Origin: Desulfobacula sp033852015
Lineage (GTDB): Bacteria; Desulfobacterota; Desulfobacteria; Desulfobacterales; Desulfobacteraceae
Direction of reading: 5' to 3'
Assembly (NCBI GenBank): GCA_033852015.1
Contig: JAWSVH010000030.1
Coordinates: 1 to 64,000, forward strand
Length of the DNA stretch: 64,000 bases
Shown: piece by piece, positions 61,657 through 64,000 of the stretch
How positions within the stretch are numbered: the first letter of the stretch is position 1
How the letters are laid out: every line of letters begins with the position of its first letter
The notes under the pieces: generated by a model
What the model was told of the DNA's origin: nothing
What the model saw: the letters and a program-made list of their open reading frames with translations, nothing else
The model's database searches: none
Program-made: the position numbers and the translations under genes

Positions 61657-61676
61657 ATGGATACAAGGTTGATTTA

Positions 61677-62936
61677 TTAAGGGATGGACCCTTCTACATT
61701 ATCAACATAGTACATCATTTTAAGAAGATCATCTTTTGATGCTTTTTCCCCTTCTTTAATCTTTAGAGTGCCCTGATTGTCTTTGATCGGACCTGTAAAA
61801 GGTTCGAATATATCCACACCCTGTTTCATCTGTGCATATCGTTTTACGACAAGGTCATAGGCTGAGATGGACCCAAATTCTTTGGTATTAATCATGGCCG
61901 TTTTCAAGTTTGTTTCAAATTTGGGGTTGATTATTTGGGTTGCATTGGCACCAAGGATAGCAGCATTTTCTTTGGCCAGCCACCAGATATCTTTGTTGGT
62001 CCAGGTTTTATTGTGGATATCTTCAAGGATCTGAGTATAGAGACCACTCCAGTTCATAAGCTGGCCGGAAACCACAGAATCTTTTCCATAGGGCTGCATT
62101 GGGGAATAATGGCTGAAAGTATAGATCTGTTTTCCTTTTTCGGAGTGGCTCTGGCCGACTTCAATAACAGAAGGGGTATCTTCTGTGAAAGCCAGGGCGT
62201 CGCAGCCTTCTGAAATTAATGCTTCAGCAGCTTCCCTTGCTTTGTCTGGCGCATAAAAAGCATTAAGCCATTTTACATTGAGCTTGGCATTGGGGTTCGC
62301 CGTTTTTATGCCCAAGGCAAAGGCATTAATATGGCGGACAAGTTCCGGGATGGGAATAGCTGCGACATACCCTACTTTGTCTGTTTTGGTTAAGGCACCG
62401 GCCATGATTCCATTCAGGTAGTATATCTGATATAAATCCCCAAAATAGGTGCCTACATTGTCAGAGCGTTTAAAACCTGCGCAATGCATAAATAATTTGC
62501 CCGGGTATCTGGTTCCGGCGGCAATGGTGTCTTCCATATATCCAAAGCTTGTGGTGAAAACCACATCGCATTCCTGCTGTTGTATTAATCTGTCAATAAT
62601 TCTTGCGCAGTCCGCTTCTTTGACGGATTCAACGATGATGGTCTCCAACCATGGAAATTTTTGCTCGGCAAATTGCCGTCCCATATCGTGAGCATTGGAC
62701 CAGCCATAATCACCCACAGGGCCCACATAGATAAAACCGGCTTTTAGTTTTTCAACAGGAGGAATTTGGTCTGTATTTTCTTTTGATTGAATACCTGTTG
62801 TTTTAGACGGAGTGACAACCTGTTCTACAACGTTTGAAGTATCTGTCTGGTCTTGGGAGTCTTGTCCACAGGAAAGAATGAATAGGCTACATAAAAAAAT
62901 CAAAAACAGTAATATAATTGCAAACTTTTTTTTCAT
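61677..62936 (-). CDS. BMP-family nucleoside-binding lipoprotein
   Basis: A 419-residue lipoprotein: signal peptide ending with the lipobox ILSC near residues 20-23, a Ser/Thr/Asp linker (24-60), then a BMP/PnrA-like periplasmic fold starting KAGFIYVGPVGDYGWSNAHDMGRQF. Family members bind purine nucleosides. AAGGAG precedes the ATG. It heads the operon of this transporter; the ligand is inferred from the family. Confidence 0.92.
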   Translation of the reverse strand: MKKKFAIILLFLIFLCSLFILSCGQDSQDQTDTSNVVEQVVTPSKTTGIQSKENTDQIPPVEKLKAGFIYVGPVGDYGWSNAHDMGRQFAEQKFPWLETIIVESVKEADCARIIDRLIQQQECDVVFTTSFGYMEDTIAAGTRYPGKLFMHCAGFKRSDNVGTYFGDLYQIYYLNGIMAGALTKTDKVGYVAAIPIPELVRHINAFALGIKTANPNAKLNVKWLNAFYAPDKAREAAEALISEGCDALAFTEDTPSVIEVGQSHSEKGKQIYTFSHYSPMQPYGKDSVVSGQLMNWSGLYTQILEDIHNKTWTNKDIWWLAKENAAILGANATQIINPKFETNLKTAMINTKEFGSISAYDLVVKRYAQMKQGVDIFEPFTGPIKDNQGTLKIKEGEKASKDDLLKMMYYVDNVEGSIP

Positions 62937-62976
62937 CTTTTACTCCTTTTTTGAAATGATGGTAAAAATTTTATGG

Positions 62977-63006
62977 ATAATACGATATTTAATGGTTTAC
63001 CGTCAA
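62977..63006 (-). promoter_or_regulatory. promoter of BMP operon
   Basis: On the minus strand TTGACG (63006-63001) and TATTAT (62982-62977) are 18 bases apart and lie 41 bases before the binding-protein start. No regulator site or riboswitch is seen in the short leader. Confidence 0.6.
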
Positions 63007-63039
63007 CAACAATGACTTTAAAATTGTCCATAACTTTTC

Positions 63040-63069
63040 TTGACAAAAAGTATCGCTCTAACCTAATTT
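63040..63069 (+). promoter_or_regulatory. promoter of MBL-fold gene
   Basis: TTGACA (63040-63045) and TAATTT (63064-63069) are spaced by 18 bases, about 55 bases before ATG 63122. It is divergent from the BMP promoter. Confidence 0.5.
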
Positions 63070-63121
63070 GTATTTCGCCGTTAAATTTTAAACACGTTTA
63101 TTTGGATAGAGAGTTCTTCTA

Positions 63122-64000
63122 ATGAAAGAGGTTGCATCAAATATTTTTGCCATTCATCTGGATATTGGCTTTAGAAACTTTAAATTTCCGGTCAATGTAT
63201 ATGTTCTTGCTGGTAAAGATGGTATCGTTTTTGATTCTGGGTATGCAACTAAAAAAGCCAGGAACAAATTAGCCCTTAAAATTGGCAATATCTCAAAACT
63301 GATGAAAGACAGGGGGGTGGCATGTTCTATAAAAAGTGCACTTTCCAGTCATGGGCATTGGGATCATTTTTCCGGTTTATACCATCTACAAAAAAACCTT
63401 GGGCTAAATATTCTTGCAACACAAAAACAGGCTAATAGAATCTCCAGTGAAAAGGCATATTTTGATTCCTTTCATAAAGGAGATGAACGCCTCGATTTTT
63501 GTGTCGGCAAATATTTTGGGTTCGTTAATAAATTACGATATGTCGTGCTCAACAAAATGCATCTTTTGTTGTGTCGTGTTCGCTTTGTTTACAAACAGAT
63601 AAAAATCATAAATGAGGACGCAAAATTGTCAATCAATGGAGAAATCTGGCAGGTTATTTATTTGCCGGGTCATTGTGATGATGATATTGTATTGTACAAT
63701 AAAGAACGCGGGATTCTTCTTGCCGGAGATATTGTGCTCAGAAGCATCACCACCTGGCTGGGACCGCCCAAATCAAATTTGAGTCAGTATATTAAAAGCC
63801 TTGAATATATTTTAAATCTGCCCAATCTTAAGTTAATTCTCCCCGCCCACGGCAGCCCGATCGACAATCCTTATGAAAGAGTTCAAGAAGCAATTGACCA
63901 CAGAAAAAAAAGAACCCGCGAACTGTTTGAACTGCTTTTGCAAACCGGAGAAAAGGGACTTTCTTTGAAACAAATATTTAAAATTTTTTATCCTCATTTA
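63122..64000 (+). CDS. metallo-beta-lactamase-fold hydrolase (runs off edge)
   Basis: 293 codons of open frame from ATG 63122 to the end of the window with no stop. The MBL signature HGHWDHF lies near residues 80-86, PGHCDDD near 182, GDIV near 203, and LPAHGSP near 241. The protein should bind two zinc ions and hydrolyse an ester or thioester; the substrate is unknown. A C-terminal helical extension begins near residue 255. The end is cut by the window. Confidence 0.9.
   Translation, partial: MKEVASNIFAIHLDIGFRNFKFPVNVYVLAGKDGIVFDSGYATKKARNKLALKIGNISKLMKDRGVACSIKSALSSHGHWDHFSGLYHLQKNLGLNILATQKQANRISSEKAYFDSFHKGDERLDFCVGKYFGFVNKLRYVVLNKMHLLLCRVRFVYKQIKIINEDAKLSINGEIWQVIYLPGHCDDDIVLYNKERGILLAGDIVLRSITTWLGPPKSNLSQYIKSLEYILNLPNLKLILPAHGSPIDNPYERVQEAIDHRKKRTRELFELLLQTGEKGLSLKQIFKIFYPHL

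Noticed and set aside
1..64000. CRISPR array, retron or phage structural genes
   Set aside because: No regularly spaced repeats, no reverse transcriptase motif (YxDD), and no terminase, portal or capsid-like proteins were seen in the window.
1..64000. Conjugation genes (relaxase with T4SS) that would make the element an ICE
   Set aside because: No VirB/TraG-like ATPase or MobA-type relaxase; the only HUH protein fits a replication nickase.

Overview
The window is AT-rich bacterial DNA. The housekeeping right third carries a PurD-PurE fusion, Ddl, a DUF1992 protein, a GerMN lipoprotein-like gene, an EF-G paralogue, FeoAB with a FeoB-associated small protein, a PAS hybrid kinase, an M48/TPR protease, a CheX-like protein and a BMP-type nucleoside ABC operon. 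This set suggests an anaerobic Desulfobacterota (Desulfobacteraceae-like) sulfate reducer. That is an inference from gene content; no taxonomic marker such as 16S rRNA is present.

Layout. (1) Positions 1-1859 are the left chromosomal flank, with two or three small accessory genes, one of them helix-turn-helix. (2) Positions 1860-44301 are a roughly 42.4 kb integrative element in the 3' half of a tRNA-Leu(CAA) gene. A 56-bp direct repeat marks both ends. The right copy completes the intact tRNA next to a full tyrosine integrase (43136-44230) and an excisionase. The left copy keeps the original tRNA 3' half and its terminator. (3) Positions 44333-64000 are ordinary chromosome, interrupted by a 105-base run of N that truncates both an EF-G gene and a feo small gene.

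Inside the element, from left: a replication module (RepA-like ATPase, then an HUH-type Rep of the inovirus Gp2/YagK kind, separated by 1 kb without genes that holds a stem-loop origin candidate); a lone phosphoesterase; a complete type I restriction-modification system (hsdM-hsdS-hsdR); a convergent three-gene DUF262 / DUF3696-ATPase / RelE-like-tail operon that looks like an undescribed defence system; a DUF1643-GNAT pair; a helicase IV-type UvrD protein; a tandem PH-like-domain protein with two membrane partners under a divergent XRE repressor; an XRE/ImmA regulatory pair with visible operators; a lipoprotein plus coiled-coil protein; small membrane proteins; a polymorphic toxin with a predicted immunity protein; a relic of an ERF annealing protein next to a second, minimal tyrosine recombinase; a RadC/JAB protein; and a 585-residue protein with three internal repeats.

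The element therefore combines autonomous-replication functions, integration/excision and stacked anti-phage or competition cargo. The cargo genes sit in short independent transcription units, often bounded by strong hairpin terminators. The mosaic make-up (two integrases, an integrase fragment, an annealing-protein relic) points to repeated insertion and replacement at this tRNA site. No conjugation or virion structural genes were seen, so it is more likely a mobilisable or satellite-type island than a self-transmissible element or complete prophage.
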